From assembly GCF_004000885.1 (NCBI RefSeq), contig NZ_BIMC01000003.1, forward strand, positions 62,001 through 126,000: DNA of 64,000 nucleotides, written 5' to 3'. The position numbers and the translations under genes were made by a program. Under the pieces are notes generated by a model, which saw only the letters and a list, made by a program, of their open reading frames with translations, was not told the DNA's origin and made no database searches. The first letter of the stretch is position 1. The number at the start of each line of letters is the position of its first letter. This document shows, one piece after another, positions 28,752-36,807 of this stretch. The DNA comes from Paenibacillus glucanolyticus NBRC 15330 (GTDB taxonomy: Bacteria > Bacillota > Bacilli > Paenibacillales > Paenibacillaceae).

Positions 28752-29231
28752 ATGAATATACAGATGATATGCGTAGGCAAGTTGAAGGAGAAGTACCTGG
28801 TGCAGGGCATTGCGGAGTACAGCAAGCGCCTTGCCCCTTACGTGCGCCTCTCGGTGCATGAGGTACCCGATGAGAAGGCGCCGGAGAACATGAGCGAAGC
28901 GGAGATGCGGCAAGTGCAGGAGAAGGAGGGCGTGGGCATCCTCGGCCACATCAAGCCGGACACCCACGTCATCGCCCTTGCGATCGGCGGCCAGCTGTGG
29001 TCCAGCGAGGAGCTGGCAGCCCATATCGACAAGCTGGGCACGTATGGCACCAGCAGCGTAGCTTTTGTCATCGGGGGCTCTAACGGCCTCTCCGAGGACG
29101 TATTAAAGCGCGCCCAGACGAAGCTCAGCTTCGGGCGCATGACCCTGCCGCACCAGCTGATGCGGCTGGTGCTGGTGGAGCAGGTGTACCGCGCGGTGAA
29201 GATTAATCGGGGGGAACCTTATCATAAATGA
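28752..29231 (+). CDS. rlmH: 23S rRNA pseudouridine-1915 N3-methyltransferase RlmH; cassette attachment gene
   Basis: RlmH (orfX in staphylococci) methylates pseudouridine 1915 in helix 69 of 23S rRNA using SAM. The 159-residue SPOUT protein shows the usual [15 protein letters not shown] start, [22 protein letters not shown] (SAM knot) and [19 protein letters not shown] end. AGGAG precedes ATG 28752. Its last 18 bases are repeated five times in the following 11 kb, marking this gene as the integration site of SCC-like cassettes, as in Staphylococcus. The coding sequence itself is intact. Confidence 0.97.
   Translation: MNIQMICVGKLKEKYLVQGIAEYSKRLAPYVRLSVHEVPDEKAPENMSEAEMRQVQEKEGVGILGHIKPDTHVIALAIGGQLWSSEELAAHIDKLGTYGTSSVAFVIGGSNGLSEDVLKRAQTKLSFGRMTLPHQLMRLVLVEQVYRAVKINRGEPYHK
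29214..29231 (+). repeat. att site 1 (rlmH 3' end)
   Basis: GAACCTTATCATAAATGA is followed by CGGCTAAAAAT. It contains the TATCATAAATGA core that also forms the staphylococcal SCC attachment site at the same codons. Confidence 0.8.
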
Positions 29232-29234
29232 CGG

Positions 29235-29483
29235 CTAAAAATTGGGTTCTTTACTGCCGTCTTCGCGGCTTAGCCTGAAGTTGCCGAGGTCGCGAACGTT
29301 GTCTCCCGCTTTGAGAACGACGATGTAGCCCTGCGCGCCTAAGCAAAAATCGATTTCAAATTCGTCTTCCAGTTCAACACTTAGTTGGTTGAAGTAATCC
29401 TCGACCTGATCGAGGAGTGCCGCCGGAAGCGCCCCAACCCGGTGCAGCATGACAAGGTCCCGCTTAGTTTTGATGATTTTCAA
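29235..29483 (-). CDS. Small protein of unknown function
   Basis: This 82-residue protein is not recognised. It has an amphipathic helical N-terminus (TKRDLVMLHRVGALPAALLD) and a beta-rich middle with no membrane segment. It starts at a TTG (29483) with a perfect AGGAGGT seven bases upstream. It converges on rlmH, with three bases between the stop codons. It is the first cargo gene of the cassette region. A stem (CCCCCTTTTCGAGGGG on the minus strand) with T tracts lies just before its ribosome binding site and might act as an attenuator. Confidence 0.65.
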   Translation of the reverse strand: MKIIKTKRDLVMLHRVGALPAALLDQVEDYFNQLSVELEDEFEIDFCLGAQGYIVVLKAGDNVRDLGNFRLSREDGSKEPNF

Positions 29484-29754
29484 TCTATTTACCTCCTGAA
29501 AAAGAAAATGACCCCTCGAAAAGGGGGCTTGGTACTAGGTCACGAATATTATATATGTATCAAAAATTGCTTGAACCGGTTTTAAGCTAACTGGCAGATT
29601 AGCGAAAAAGGAAATTGCACATCAGTGACGATGTTGTAATCGTTAAAGCTTTGAATCTCATAATTACTCTTTTGTAAGGTGTGGTTAAATGGCCTTGGAA
29701 AACACAAAGTTTAAATACTTGGAGACTTTTTAAAATCCCGCCGTGAACGGATTA

Positions 29755-30291
29755 AGCCGGATCGTATGGTTTGGGCGGCTTTTTGGGACAAGTTGCAAAG
29801 CGTTTGGGAGCCGGCAAAGTATTGGGGACCGTTGGAAACCCAGAGAAAGCCAAGCTTGCCGCTTCCTTCGGATATGACGAATTATTTGTCCGGTCCGAAT
29901 TTGCTGAGAAGACCCTGAAGTCCACCGGACAGAAAGGCGTTCACGTTGTCTTTGATCCGGTGGGGGGAAGCATGCGCAAACAAAGCTTAGAGGTGCTTTG
30001 CCTCTCGGCCAGTTGGTTGTTGTCGGAAACGCCAGCGGTGAAGAGGATGTCTCGCATTCCTTTAACCAAATATGGTTTTCCAACAAACAGTCCGCTGGTT
30101 TTACATTAGGCGGATACGCCGAAAGCAATCCTGCAGAAACCGGGAAAGCGGCGCGGGAAGCGTTAAGCATGCTGGCAAGAAAAGAAATCCATGCTGAGAT
30201 TCACGGCGTGTATCCTTTGGAAAAAGCGGCAGAAGCTCTTACACTTTTAGAGCAGAAAAACACTGTCGGCAAACTGGTTTTGAAAGTATAA
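29755..30291 (+). pseudogene. Zinc-type alcohol dehydrogenase/quinone oxidoreductase remnant
   Basis: This is the C-terminal half of an NADPH:quinone oxidoreductase-like MDR protein. It opens inside the Rossmann fold (GGFLGQVAKRLGAGKVLGTV) and continues through VHVVFDPVGGSMRKQSLE. It then shifts frame near 29990 into PLGQLVVVGNASGEED and ends normally with EQKNTVGKLVLKV. The N-terminal catalytic half and start codon are missing. It is therefore doubly broken: truncated at its 5' side, near a cassette edge, and frameshifted. Confidence 0.85.
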
Positions 30292-30443
30292 GCTCGAAGC
30301 AAAACGAGAGAGCTTCACTGTGAGCCTCTTTCCTAAAATACAGTTATTGAAGTAACGAAGACGATAGTTGAATAAAGCGAGATCTAAGAAAGGGCCATCC
30401 CGCGAAGGATGGCCCTATAACTTGCCGTTATAAACAACGCGGA

Positions 30444-30461
30444 GAACCGTATCATAAATAG
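30444..30461 (+). repeat. att site 2
   Basis: GAACCGTATCATAAATAG encodes EPYHK-stop. Its left flank reads on as codons for RYKQRG, similar to the left flank of att site 4 (RYRQRG), with synonymous changes. Confidence 0.75.
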
Positions 30462-30751
30462 TGGTAAAGTGGAGGGTAGAAATTGAATATTGATGCCCAG
30501 ACATTAATCAAGATGAGAGAGCCTCACACCCAGAAGCTGAACAAAAGCGATCTGCAGGGGCATTTGGGTTCCATAAATATATAGATTCGTGAGTATGTGC
30601 CCTGCCGCATTACCGGCTAGGAAGATTCGGCATAAAAAGTGTATGATACGGTGCAGCAGCAACAGCGCCGATATCTGAGGACGGTGAGAAGGAGGGAAGA
30701 GCAGGAAACACTCTATCATTGATGTGGACCTATAATATAGATACATAAGTA

Positions 30752-30782
30752 ACAGGGCACTCTTCGAAGTAGAGTGCCCTGT
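30752..30782 (-). terminator. Hairpin after the amidohydrolase gene
   Basis: ACAGGGCACTC and GAGTGCCCTGT are perfect reverse complements around a nine-base loop. The T run is weak on both sides. Confidence 0.55.
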
Positions 30783-30828
30783 TTATAGTGTTTTAGCCAA
30801 ATATACCATATTACACCGGTAAAAATGA

Positions 30829-32139
30829 TTAACCTAGTTGTTGCACACCTTTGTACCATACGGCTTGGATAGACAAGGTATCCGAGATATTGGTTGTCGG
30901 ATCACCAGCTACCAATACAAGGTCAGCGAGCGCCCCTACGGCAATTTGGCCCCGATCGTTAAGACCAAAGCGACGGGCCGGTTTTGAGGTAGCGGACCGA
31001 AGTGCTTCTATCGGAGTAAACCCGGCCATAACCAGCAATTGCATTTCATGATGAACGCTGGCACCATGCGCGAGGCCTCCGAGATTCTTAACGGGAACGG
31101 GGGAGACATCCGTACCGACCAGAATATCCACTCCGGCACGGTGAAGATCCATCACGTTTCTAAAGCTATTCTCCATATGGCCTTGCGGGAAAGTATTGAA
31201 GCTAGAGTTCAAAATATCGATCCATTCCGGACTTAATTTGGAATAAACACGCGGATCATTCGCCAATTCCGATGCCGGATTCCCAAGAATGGACGAGTTC
31301 AATACCAAACATGGTGTCACGAACGCGCCTGAATCGGCTATGGATTTCACCAATTTGGCCGTGTGTTCGGGCCTGTCGATAAACAAGTGACCCAATCCTT
31401 CCACCCCAATATCAATGGCGCTCTGTGAGGAATCAGCAGTCAAGACGTGAGCTATGACGATTTTATCGAACTTATGGGCTTCTTCCACGGCTGCTTTTAG
31501 AATCTCATCGCTCAAAACAGGCAGGCCAGGAGCAGCCATGACCGTCCCTTCTTCGATCATGATTTTAATATAATCGGCTCCATTCTCCACTTGGGTATGC
31601 ACATGTTTGATCGCTTCCTCCACAGTCGTTACTTGGGGCACTTCTTCGTGATCGTGAGCGTAAGCGGCTAGCATAGCTTCCCGGTCTTCTTTCGATAACT
31701 TCTCCAATTCCTTTAATATGAAATCAGGGATTTCATCCCCATCCGGAAGCAGTTCATCCGGATGACCGCCTGGAGCGGTGATCGCTGTACCGGCAGAACG
31801 GACATCGGCGACGTCATTCACATTTTTCAACTGGATCGCCCGCCCTCTTTTCGTAAAATCGCCGTTCATTTCGAGTTCTGTCGTAACGCCGAATTTTAAG
31901 GCATCCCTTAGTCCACCAATGGAAGTGTGAACATGCGCATCAATCAAGCCTGGCAATAATGTCGCGTTTTTCGCATCAATGATGGTTGCGTTTGCCGGAA
32001 GATCTCCACTTACCGCAATAATGGTTTCCCCTTTGATGACAACATTTCTTGAATCGATAACCTTTTCCCCGTCGAAAATACGTGCATTTGTAATCGCCGT
32101 AACTTTTTCTAAAGGAGAGCTTTGGGCTGCATTCTTCAT
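30829..32139 (-). CDS. Metal-dependent amidohydrolase
   Basis: This 436-residue enzyme of the amidohydrolase superfamily resembles imidazolonepropionase- or prolidase-like members. It has an N-terminal beta-sandwich strand set (ITNARIFDGEKVIDSRNVVI), the HxH metal motif in LIDAHVHTS (about 69), further metal histidines in IAHVLT and GLGHLF, and the catalytic aspartate in VGTDVSPVP. The C-terminus returns to the sandwich (LVLVAGDPTTNISD). AGGAGG precedes ATG 32139. It is divergent from a MarR gene, and its promoter (TTGACA-17-TATACT) has a palindromic operator in the spacer. The substrate is unknown. Confidence 0.88.
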   Translation of the reverse strand: MKNAAQSSPLEKVTAITNARIFDGEKVIDSRNVVIKGETIIAVSGDLPANATIIDAKNATLLPGLIDAHVHTSIGGLRDALKFGVTTELEMNGDFTKRGRAIQLKNVNDVADVRSAGTAITAPGGHPDELLPDGDEIPDFILKELEKLSKEDREAMLAAYAHDHEEVPQVTTVEEAIKHVHTQVENGADYIKIMIEEGTVMAAPGLPVLSDEILKAAVEEAHKFDKIVIAHVLTADSSQSAIDIGVEGLGHLFIDRPEHTAKLVKSIADSGAFVTPCLVLNSSILGNPASELANDPRVYSKLSPEWIDILNSSFNTFPQGHMENSFRNVMDLHRAGVDILVGTDVSPVPVKNLGGLAHGASVHHEMQLLVMAGFTPIEALRSATSKPARRFGLNDRGQIAVGALADLVLVAGDPTTNISDTLSIQAVWYKGVQQLG

Positions 32140-32179
32140 TTTGTTATTCCTCCTTGGAGTTGTACGTGAATCACTTCGG

Positions 32180-32208
32180 AGTATAACTGTTAGATAACTA
32201 ACTGTCAA
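32180..32208 (-). promoter_or_regulatory. Amidohydrolase promoter with MarR operator 1 in the spacer
   Basis: On the minus strand, TTGACA (32208-32203), a 17-bp spacer and TATACT (32185-32180) form a near-consensus promoter. The spacer contains the palindrome GTTAG-ATAA-CTAAC (32189-32202), which would block RNA polymerase when bound. Confidence 0.8.
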
Positions 32209-32223
32209 CAAACTAATATTTAT

Positions 32224-32279
32224 TTGACATGCAAGCTGGATCTCTGTATAGTTTATTTACTTACAGTTAGCTTTCTAAC
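32224..32279 (+). promoter_or_regulatory. marR promoter and MarR operator 2
   Basis: TTGACA (32224-32229), 17 bp, and TATAGT (32247-32252) form the promoter. GTTAG-CTTT-CTAAC (32266-32279) overlaps the start of the transcript and matches operator 1 in both half-sites. Confidence 0.8.
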
Positions 32280-32298
32280 AATTTGAGGAGGTACGATC

Positions 32299-32727
32299 AT
32301 GAAGCCTCGCAAGGATACGCCTTATCTGGATTTGTTTCAGATTATTGGCCTTAAGTTAAAGAAAAAAGCAGACGAGAGCATAAAAGAGTTGGGGTTAAAC
32401 GCTCAACAAGGAAAAATAATTGGTTATATCTACGAGAACCAAGAAACTGAATTAATTCAGAGGGATCTTGCCGATCGGTTTCATCTGCGCGGGGCTAGCA
32501 TTACAAGTATGCTTCAAGGTCTTGAGAAAAGAGGATTCATCGAGCGAAAAATCCCAGCCAATAATGAACGGCAAAAAAATATTTATGTTTTACCAAAGGC
32601 CGTTGAATTGATTGAAGACTTTAATGACTCCTTCCAAAAGGTGGAGGACGAAATCGTTCAAGTCCTTTCCGAAGAGGAGAAGCAAACCTTAAAGGAATTG
32701 TTGATCAAAATAAATGAACGCTTATAA
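32299..32727 (+). CDS. MarR-family transcriptional regulator
   Basis: This 142-residue winged-helix repressor has a dimerisation helix at each end and the DNA-binding core (LADRFHLRGASITSMLQGLEKRGFIER, about 55-82) with a basic wing (KIPANNERQKNIY). GAGGAGGT precedes ATG 32299. It is divergent from the amidohydrolase gene. The two promoters share two GTTAGnnnnCTAAC palindromes, so it very probably represses both genes and is released by a small molecule, perhaps the enzyme's substrate. Confidence 0.92.
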   Translation: MKPRKDTPYLDLFQIIGLKLKKKADESIKELGLNAQQGKIIGYIYENQETELIQRDLADRFHLRGASITSMLQGLEKRGFIERKIPANNERQKNIYVLPKAVELIEDFNDSFQKVEDEIVQVLSEEEKQTLKELLIKINERL

Positions 32728-32889
32728 TGACTGCGAGGGTGATCTAAGCCTGATGTAAATTAGGCAGCCGATTACTTCGGCGGCTTTGTGTGCATCATTC
32801 TGAAGGCTTGATCATGGCCCAGAGATTGAGCAAAAAAGTTGGGAGTTAAGCGCCGAAGTGGAGTTTTCGCCGATAGACCCGTTAAGGCT

Positions 32890-32907
32890 GAACCGTATCA
32901 TAAGTGA
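32890..32907 (+). repeat. att site 3
   Basis: GAACCGTATCATAAGTGA encodes EPYHK-stop, with GATAGACCCGTTAAGGCT at left and CGGCGAAAAAT at right. It is identical to att site 6. Confidence 0.78.
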
Positions 32908-32999
32908 CGGCGAAAAATATACTGTACTGTTCTGCTGATCTTCTATCTTTTTGTAATTTATGTTATGTTAGAATCTGGATTTAAAGCCAAGTAGCAGAG

Positions 33000-33104
33000 G
33001 TGATTACTCTGAGTGAAGAGTCTATGTTAATTTTAAAACTTCCATTTTATTGGAGAATGATCGATTCAGTAGTGAGTACTTTACATCAATACCCTAATGT
33101 TTAA
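33000..33104 (+). CDS. Possible 34-residue peptide
   Basis: A GTG at 33000 opens a frame reading MITLSEESMLILKLPFYWRM and ending before the next ribosome binding site. It overlaps its own purine-rich AGAGG, so initiation could instead be at a CTG (33009). The AT-rich codon use matches the gene behind it. Support is weak; it could be a leader peptide. Confidence 0.25.
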   Translation: MITLSEESMLILKLPFYWRMIDSVVSTLHQYPNV

Positions 33105-33119
33105 TTAGGAGGGGTAGAC

Positions 33120-33503
33120 ATGAGAAGAAAAAAGTTAGTAATCTCGCTGACAATCATATTTGTTATTGCATATGTTTTATTTGGAGTATGGATTGCTAAT
33201 GACACAAAAGTGGTTTTAGAAAAGGCTATGAGTGGAGCAGCCGATTATCCCGAATATATGAACCAAACGACATATCAAAAAATTAATCCAATCGAACGTG
33301 GAGTTGGAAAAGAAAATTTCACGTATGACAAAGAGTTACATCGTATAGGATTTGTTTTTCCCTTGCATTTCTTTTTTGTATCGAAGGTCTATGTAACACA
33401 ACAGTATGAAAATGATAGTCTCGGATTAAAGGAACCTGTCAATTTAAAACTAAAACTGAAATCTGGTAGATGGTATGCTACCAACGCACATATTAAACCT
33501 TAA
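33120..33503 (+). CDS. Small single-helix membrane protein of unknown function
   Basis: This 127-residue protein is not recognised. A basic start (MRRKK) and one helix (about 5-26) anchor it, with about 100 residues outside, mostly polar and beta-rich. No cysteine or lipobox is present. AGGAGGGG precedes ATG 33120. Codon use is clearly more AT-rich than in the core genes (many ttt, aaa, tta), which marks this cassette as recently acquired from a low-GC donor. It is the only convincing gene between att sites 3 and 4. Confidence 0.7.
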   Translation: MRRKKLVISLTIIFVIAYVLFGVWIANDTKVVLEKAMSGAADYPEYMNQTTYQKINPIERGVGKENFTYDKELHRIGFVFPLHFFFVSKVYVTQQYENDSLGLKEPVNLKLKLKSGRWYATNAHIKP

Positions 33504-33527
33504 AGAACAAAGAACAAGGTCCCATTT

Positions 33528-33555
33528 AAAGTCGCTAAATTAGCGGCTTTTTTTG
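33528..33555 (+). terminator. Terminator of the AT-rich cassette gene
   Basis: AAAGTCGCTA (33528-33537) and TAGCGGCTTT (33541-33550) form a stem with one G-T pair, followed by T residues. Confidence 0.8.
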
Positions 33556-33561
33556 TTTTAT

Positions 33562-33605
33562 CGGTACAAGTTGTTGTCCCGAGCCAAGGACAACAACTTG
33601 TACCG
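33562..33605. repeat. 18-bp perfect palindrome next to att site 4
   Basis: CGGTACAAGTTGTTGTCC (33562-33579) and GGACAACAACTTGTACCG (33588-33605) are exact reverse complements with an 8-base loop and no T run. It follows a separate terminator, so it is not needed for termination. Degenerate echoes (GGACAAGAACTTG, GTGTACAAG) follow before the att site. Confidence 0.8.
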
Positions 33606-33695
33606 ATTGCCATAAAGGACAAGAACTTGAGGGCTGTCTAAGGTGTACAAGTCCATGCGCTAAACAAAAACTTGCGCCGTTACAGACAGCGCGGT

Positions 33696-33713
33696 GAACC
33701 TTATCACAAGTGA
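33696..33713 (+). repeat. att site 4
   Basis: GAACCTTATCACAAGTGA encodes EPYHK-stop and is followed by CGGCTAAAT. Read on the minus strand it supplies the last codons and stop of the truncated LysR gene. Confidence 0.78.
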
Positions 33714-34408
33714 CGGCTAAATATTTCTGGGAGAAATTCGGGCCTTCGACGCACGACGTGTGTAGGATGCGTTTGAGGGCGCCTCTGGAAATGCTCGCGC
33801 CAAAAGCGGCGGATGATGGGTAAATCCAAATCATAGCTGATCCATGGCTGGGAGCATAACCACGCTTCAAAAGACTCCTTGTCGTCAAATGTTGGTTCAA
33901 CGTAATCAGGAGGTGCCACCAACGCAAACTCCTCCTGCATGTACGGGATATATTCGATTCCAGGGGCAGTAAGCTTTTGCGACATGATGATGATCTCTAC
34001 CTTTTCCTCAAGCAGCCAGTCAAGTAGCTTGGGAGCGACACCGAGATAGGCAACGACGCGCATCTGGTAGGTGCCAATATAAGGAGCGATATATTCCCGA
34101 AAAAACTCATGTGCAGACCCGATTCGAAGTACGGGCAAAGAAGTGATCGCACTTGTCTTGAGGGTTTGTGTGGTTACTTCCAAAGCCTCGATTAGCCGAA
34201 CCAACTGTGTATATAGTGCTTTGCCTCTCTCAGTCGGAATCATTTTCCGGGGAGCTCGTGTAAATAAAGGTTCACCCACCTCTGCTTCCAGATAAGCCAA
34301 ATGCTGGCTCATGGCTGGCTGGGTCATCATCCTTGTTCTGGCGGCTTCCGATACGGAACTATGCTTGTAGATACTAATAAAGCTTCGGTACCATTCAAAG
34401 TCCGCCAT
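33704..34408 (-). pseudogene. LysR-family regulator truncated at att site 4
   Basis: The N-terminal winged helix (MADFEWYRSFISIYKHSSVS, MMTQPAMSQHLAYLE) and most of the effector domain are intact, but the frame ends at 234 residues, whereas LysR proteins have about 290-300. The final residues IFSRHL and the stop come from the att site and its right flank. The 3' end was therefore cut off when cassettes joined here. AGAGAGGAAAG precedes ATG 34408. It may still make a protein that binds DNA. The DJ-1 gene lies upstream on the same strand. Confidence 0.85.
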
Positions 34409-34453
34409 GTTCGCTTTCCTCTCTTACTTGAGACATTTCTGGTGCTGTGCTCC

Positions 34454-34617
34454 TCATATCGTAAACAAAATTCCGATGACTGTCACGAGCGAAGCAACCC
34501 ACGGTACAGCAGGGAGCCCTCCTGCAAAGCCCTAATCAATGACGATACCCCGATATAGGCACCAAGTGCATTGCCCAGATTAAAGGCCGCGATGTTCAAT
34601 GTCGAGGCAAGTCCTCA
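34454..34617 (-). pseudogene. C-terminal remnant of an MFS transporter
   Basis: The minus strand reads ASTLNIAAFNLGNALGAYIG, a motif of AraJ/DHA1-type drug efflux proteins. After an in-frame stop and a frame change it continues as GGLPAVPWVASLVTVIGILF and a stop. Only the last ~55 residues survive, directly behind the DJ-1 gene. Confidence 0.8.
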
Positions 34618-34623
34618 CGTGTA

Positions 34624-35286
34624 TTATTCGCCTAATTTGCTTAATACTGCATCTGTGACAGCGAGCGTAGACTGAGGATTTTGTCCGGTAATCAGATTGC
34701 CGTCGACCTCTACATGTGTACTCCAGTTTGGTGCCGCTACAAAAATGGCACCCAGATCACGGATTTTGCTCTCCAAGAGGAACGGCAGGTAAGAGCCCAA
34801 GCCTGTCGCTTCTTCTTCTCTGTCGGTGAAAGCATTCACCCGCTTGCCTGCGACCAGCGGCTGTCCATTGGACAAGGTTGCGCCAACGAGACCGGCAGGA
34901 CCATGGCAAACAGCGGCGACGATTTTTCCTGCTTCGTAAAATTCACGAAGCAATTGCTGGAGCTTTTGGTTGTCCGGCAGATCGAACATCGTGCCATGAC
35001 CGCCAGGCAGGAATATCCCCTCGAATCCTTCTGCCATCACATCATCCAGCTTTTTGGTATTTTCCAGATGCTTGGAAGCGTCCAGGATTTCTTGTGGTGT
35101 TTGGTCGCCCACGCTGCCCGGGTCAATCGGGCTAGTTCCTCCCTTTGGGCTTGCTACGGTGATTTCATAGCCGTTTTCTTGGAAGGCCATATAAGCCTCC
35201 GCGAATTCCGATAGCCAGATTCCTGTCTTTTTGCCTTCCTGCATATCTGTATGATTGGTGACAACCATTAAGATTTTTTTCCCCAT
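34624..35286 (-). CDS. DJ-1/PfpI-family protein (type 1 glutamine amidotransferase-like, Hsp31-type)
   Basis: This 220-residue protein has the DJ-1/PfpI fold, with the nucleophile elbow AVCHGPAGL (cysteine near residue 127), GIFLPGGHGTM and SPKGG before it. This layout fits Hsp31/glyoxalase-III-like members that protect proteins against aldehydes. AGGAGG precedes ATG 35286. Downstream on the same strand are a truncated MFS transporter and a LysR gene, which suggests a former stress-resistance unit of enzyme, transporter and regulator. Confidence 0.9.
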   Translation of the reverse strand: MGKKILMVVTNHTDMQEGKKTGIWLSEFAEAYMAFQENGYEITVASPKGGTSPIDPGSVGDQTPQEILDASKHLENTKKLDDVMAEGFEGIFLPGGHGTMFDLPDNQKLQQLLREFYEAGKIVAAVCHGPAGLVGATLSNGQPLVAGKRVNAFTDREEEATGLGSYLPFLLESKIRDLGAIFVAAPNWSTHVEVDGNLITGQNPQSTLAVTDAVLSKLGE

Positions 35287-35871
35287 TTATATTGCCTCCT
35301 ATACTTTTGAACTCTGCTTACAGGTGTTATTTTACGGCCGCGTTATCAATAAAACAAATTATGTTTTATGTGCATATATATAAATATATTTATACTTTGT
35401 ACGTGGTAAGAGCAGTGCCGCCGCGCGGCACACTTAATCGCATTTTTCGCTGATAGACCCGTTAAGCTGAACCGTACCACAAGTAGGGCGGAAATTTCGC
35501 AAGAGGGGACCTTTATCCTTCTCAAGGGTCTACCCAAGCATTACTTTTTGGTTTGGATAACTGGGTTTTCCATCGAAAATCGAAAATACGAGATGGTGTA
35601 AATGAAATGACTTCGCCAGTCTCCAACGGGATTTCAGAGATGACTGGAAAAGTGTCCAAACTGTCCAGCAAACGATGCAAAGAGCGAACGAATTAAAAAA
35701 ACTGATTAATGGTCCTTTTATGATCATACCTTTGAAAACTGGGAATAAAATTAAGAAATAGATGGAAAAAATGTGGACTTCGTTTTGTCATGACTGATTT
35801 CGTCGATTTTAGACCTTTCTTATGAACTGATTATTATTAATTCACAACGATCGTGCGAAAGGATGTGAAGC
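35287..35871. other. Region with att site 5 and an unrecognised coding remnant
   Basis: Upstream of att site 5 (35469-35486) nothing is recognisable. After it, the plus strand from about 35610 to 35760 reads DFASLQRDFRDDWKSVQTVQ and about 30 further residues to a stop without any start codon, as in the tail of a lost gene. No ribosome binding site or family is evident. The last ~60 bases are the leader of the GerP-like cluster. Confidence 0.45.
35469..35486 (+). repeat. att site 5
   Basis: GAACCGTACCACAAGTAG encodes EPYHK-stop with four synonymous changes relative to rlmH. The left flank GATAGACCCGTTAAGCT is shared with sites 3 and 6. Confidence 0.72.
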
Positions 35872-36096
35872 ATGATTAATATTTGGTTTGGTGAAATTCA
35901 AATCGGCAAAGTATCAAGCTCATCGGGCGTTTTTTCAGGAAGTAATGAACAGTGGAAGTTTAGGAATACATCCAAGCAAAACCAAGCGTTTGGATCTATT
36001 AACGGAGAAGGGTGCTCGATTACCGATATCCTTGTCGTCCTGAATGATGACGATAAGGTGGATTCATCTTCGAGTTCAAAGCCTACTCAAAAGTGA
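35872..36096 (+). CDS. GerPA/GerPF-like module protein 1
   Basis: This 74-residue protein has the module that recurs in this cluster: a beta start (WFGEIQIGKVSSSSGVF), then G-x-N (GSNEQW), K-x-N-x-x-F-G (KQNQAFG) and an acidic close (LNDDDKVD). It is related to the small spore proteins GerPA/GerPF, whose close is DPDxxD. GerP proteins let germinants cross the spore coat. AAGGATGTG precedes ATG 35872. Its stop overlaps the next GTG start. It opens a nine-gene plus-strand cluster. Confidence 0.7.
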   Translation: MINIWFGEIQIGKVSSSSGVFSGSNEQWKFRNTSKQNQAFGSINGEGCSITDILVVLNDDDKVDSSSSSKPTQK

Positions 36097-36482
36097 TAAA
36101 CCCCTTTCGTAAAAAACAGCACCCGCGTACAGATGAGCTGATTCATGATATCCGTGGGCGATTGGAAGAGATGGAGTCTCTGTTAAAACGCATGGAGCAA
36201 CAACTTAGCCAACCGGAATGCCCTCATCCAGGCATTCAGATCGAGACTGTCCACATTCACCAACCTGTTTTGGAGAATCTGGAATTTAGGCTAGATGCTT
36301 TGGATATCGACCAGCTCAGCGGATCACTCAACTTGGGCAACAACTTCGGAACTAAGTGGATCCGAAGTCGTAGCACATCCAAAGCCAAGAGCGGTTCCTC
36401 AAGCACTGCTGCCAACTCTGAGCCATCCAAGGAGAAAATTCATCCAACGTCGTCAGGCTATCGTTGGAATAATCGGGGGTGA
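36093..36482 (+). CDS. GerPC-like protein
   Basis: This 129-residue protein has an N-terminal coiled coil (RTDELIHDIRGRLEEMESLL, about 12-45) followed by VLENLEFRLDALDIDQLSGS and LNLGNN, which match the GerPC pattern (a conserved FxxDxLxIxxLSGTLNIG). The remaining tail is Ser/Lys-rich and shorter than in B. subtilis GerPC (about 205 residues). GTG 36093 overlaps the stop of the previous gene, and its own stop overlaps the next start, so genes 1-3 are coupled. Confidence 0.75.
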   Translation: MINPFRKKQHPRTDELIHDIRGRLEEMESLLKRMEQQLSQPECPHPGIQIETVHIHQPVLENLEFRLDALDIDQLSGSLNLGNNFGTKWIRSRSTSKAKSGSSSTAANSEPSKEKIHPTSSGYRWNNRG

Positions 36483-36769
36483 TGACTGTGGCTTCTTTTA
36501 TGTCACCGCAATTCGTGATCGGGTCGATTCGTATTGGATCCGTGGAAAATGCTTCATGCATCAATATGGGGAATAACCGGCCGGCCGGCTTCGAGAACCA
36601 TCAGAAATTGACCCAAGGTTTCGGAGCGGTCAGCGGAGATCGGAACCTGGTAGCCGGCATCCGCTCTTTGCTCAACGATTCCGATTTCCTGGATATGCTT
36701 CATGTCACGGACGGAGACATTCCCGAATGGCTCAACGGTATCATTTCCAAAAACGAGCACATAAAATAG
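36482..36769 (+). CDS. GerPA/GerPF-like module protein 2
   Basis: The 95-residue product carries one divergent module: FVIGSIRIGSVENASCINMG, then GNNRPAGF, KLTQGFG and the close LLNDSDFLD. A C-terminal tail (DGDIPEWLNGIISKNEHIK) is extra. The start is uncertain: GTG 36479, ATG 36482 or GTG 36488 all fit next to GGGGGTG. It overlaps the GerPC-like stop. The acidic close is less conserved than in the other copies. Confidence 0.65.
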   Translation: MTVASFMSPQFVIGSIRIGSVENASCINMGNNRPAGFENHQKLTQGFGAVSGDRNLVAGIRSLLNDSDFLDMLHVTDGDIPEWLNGIISKNEHIK

Positions 36770-36807
36770 GGAGGAACTTCATTTGGAGAAGGGTAGTGAC
36801 TGAAGCG

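Larger units (their letters stand above)
30292..30828. other. Intergenic region with att site 2 and two hairpins
   Basis: No gene is supported. It holds GGGCCATCC/GGATGGCCC (30393-30416), att site 2 (30444-30461) and an 11-bp perfect stem ACAGGGCACTC/GAGTGCCCTGT (30752-30782) that probably terminates the amidohydrolase transcript. Confidence 0.6.
32728..33119. other. Intergenic region with att site 3 and a conserved cassette arm
   Basis: Bases 32740-32920 resemble 39940-40110 around att site 6: a GCCGATTACTTCGGCGGC hairpin, AAGGCTTGATCAT, then GATAGACCCGTTAA before the att core. A 34-codon frame (33000-33104) is listed separately. Nothing else is seen. Confidence 0.65.
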
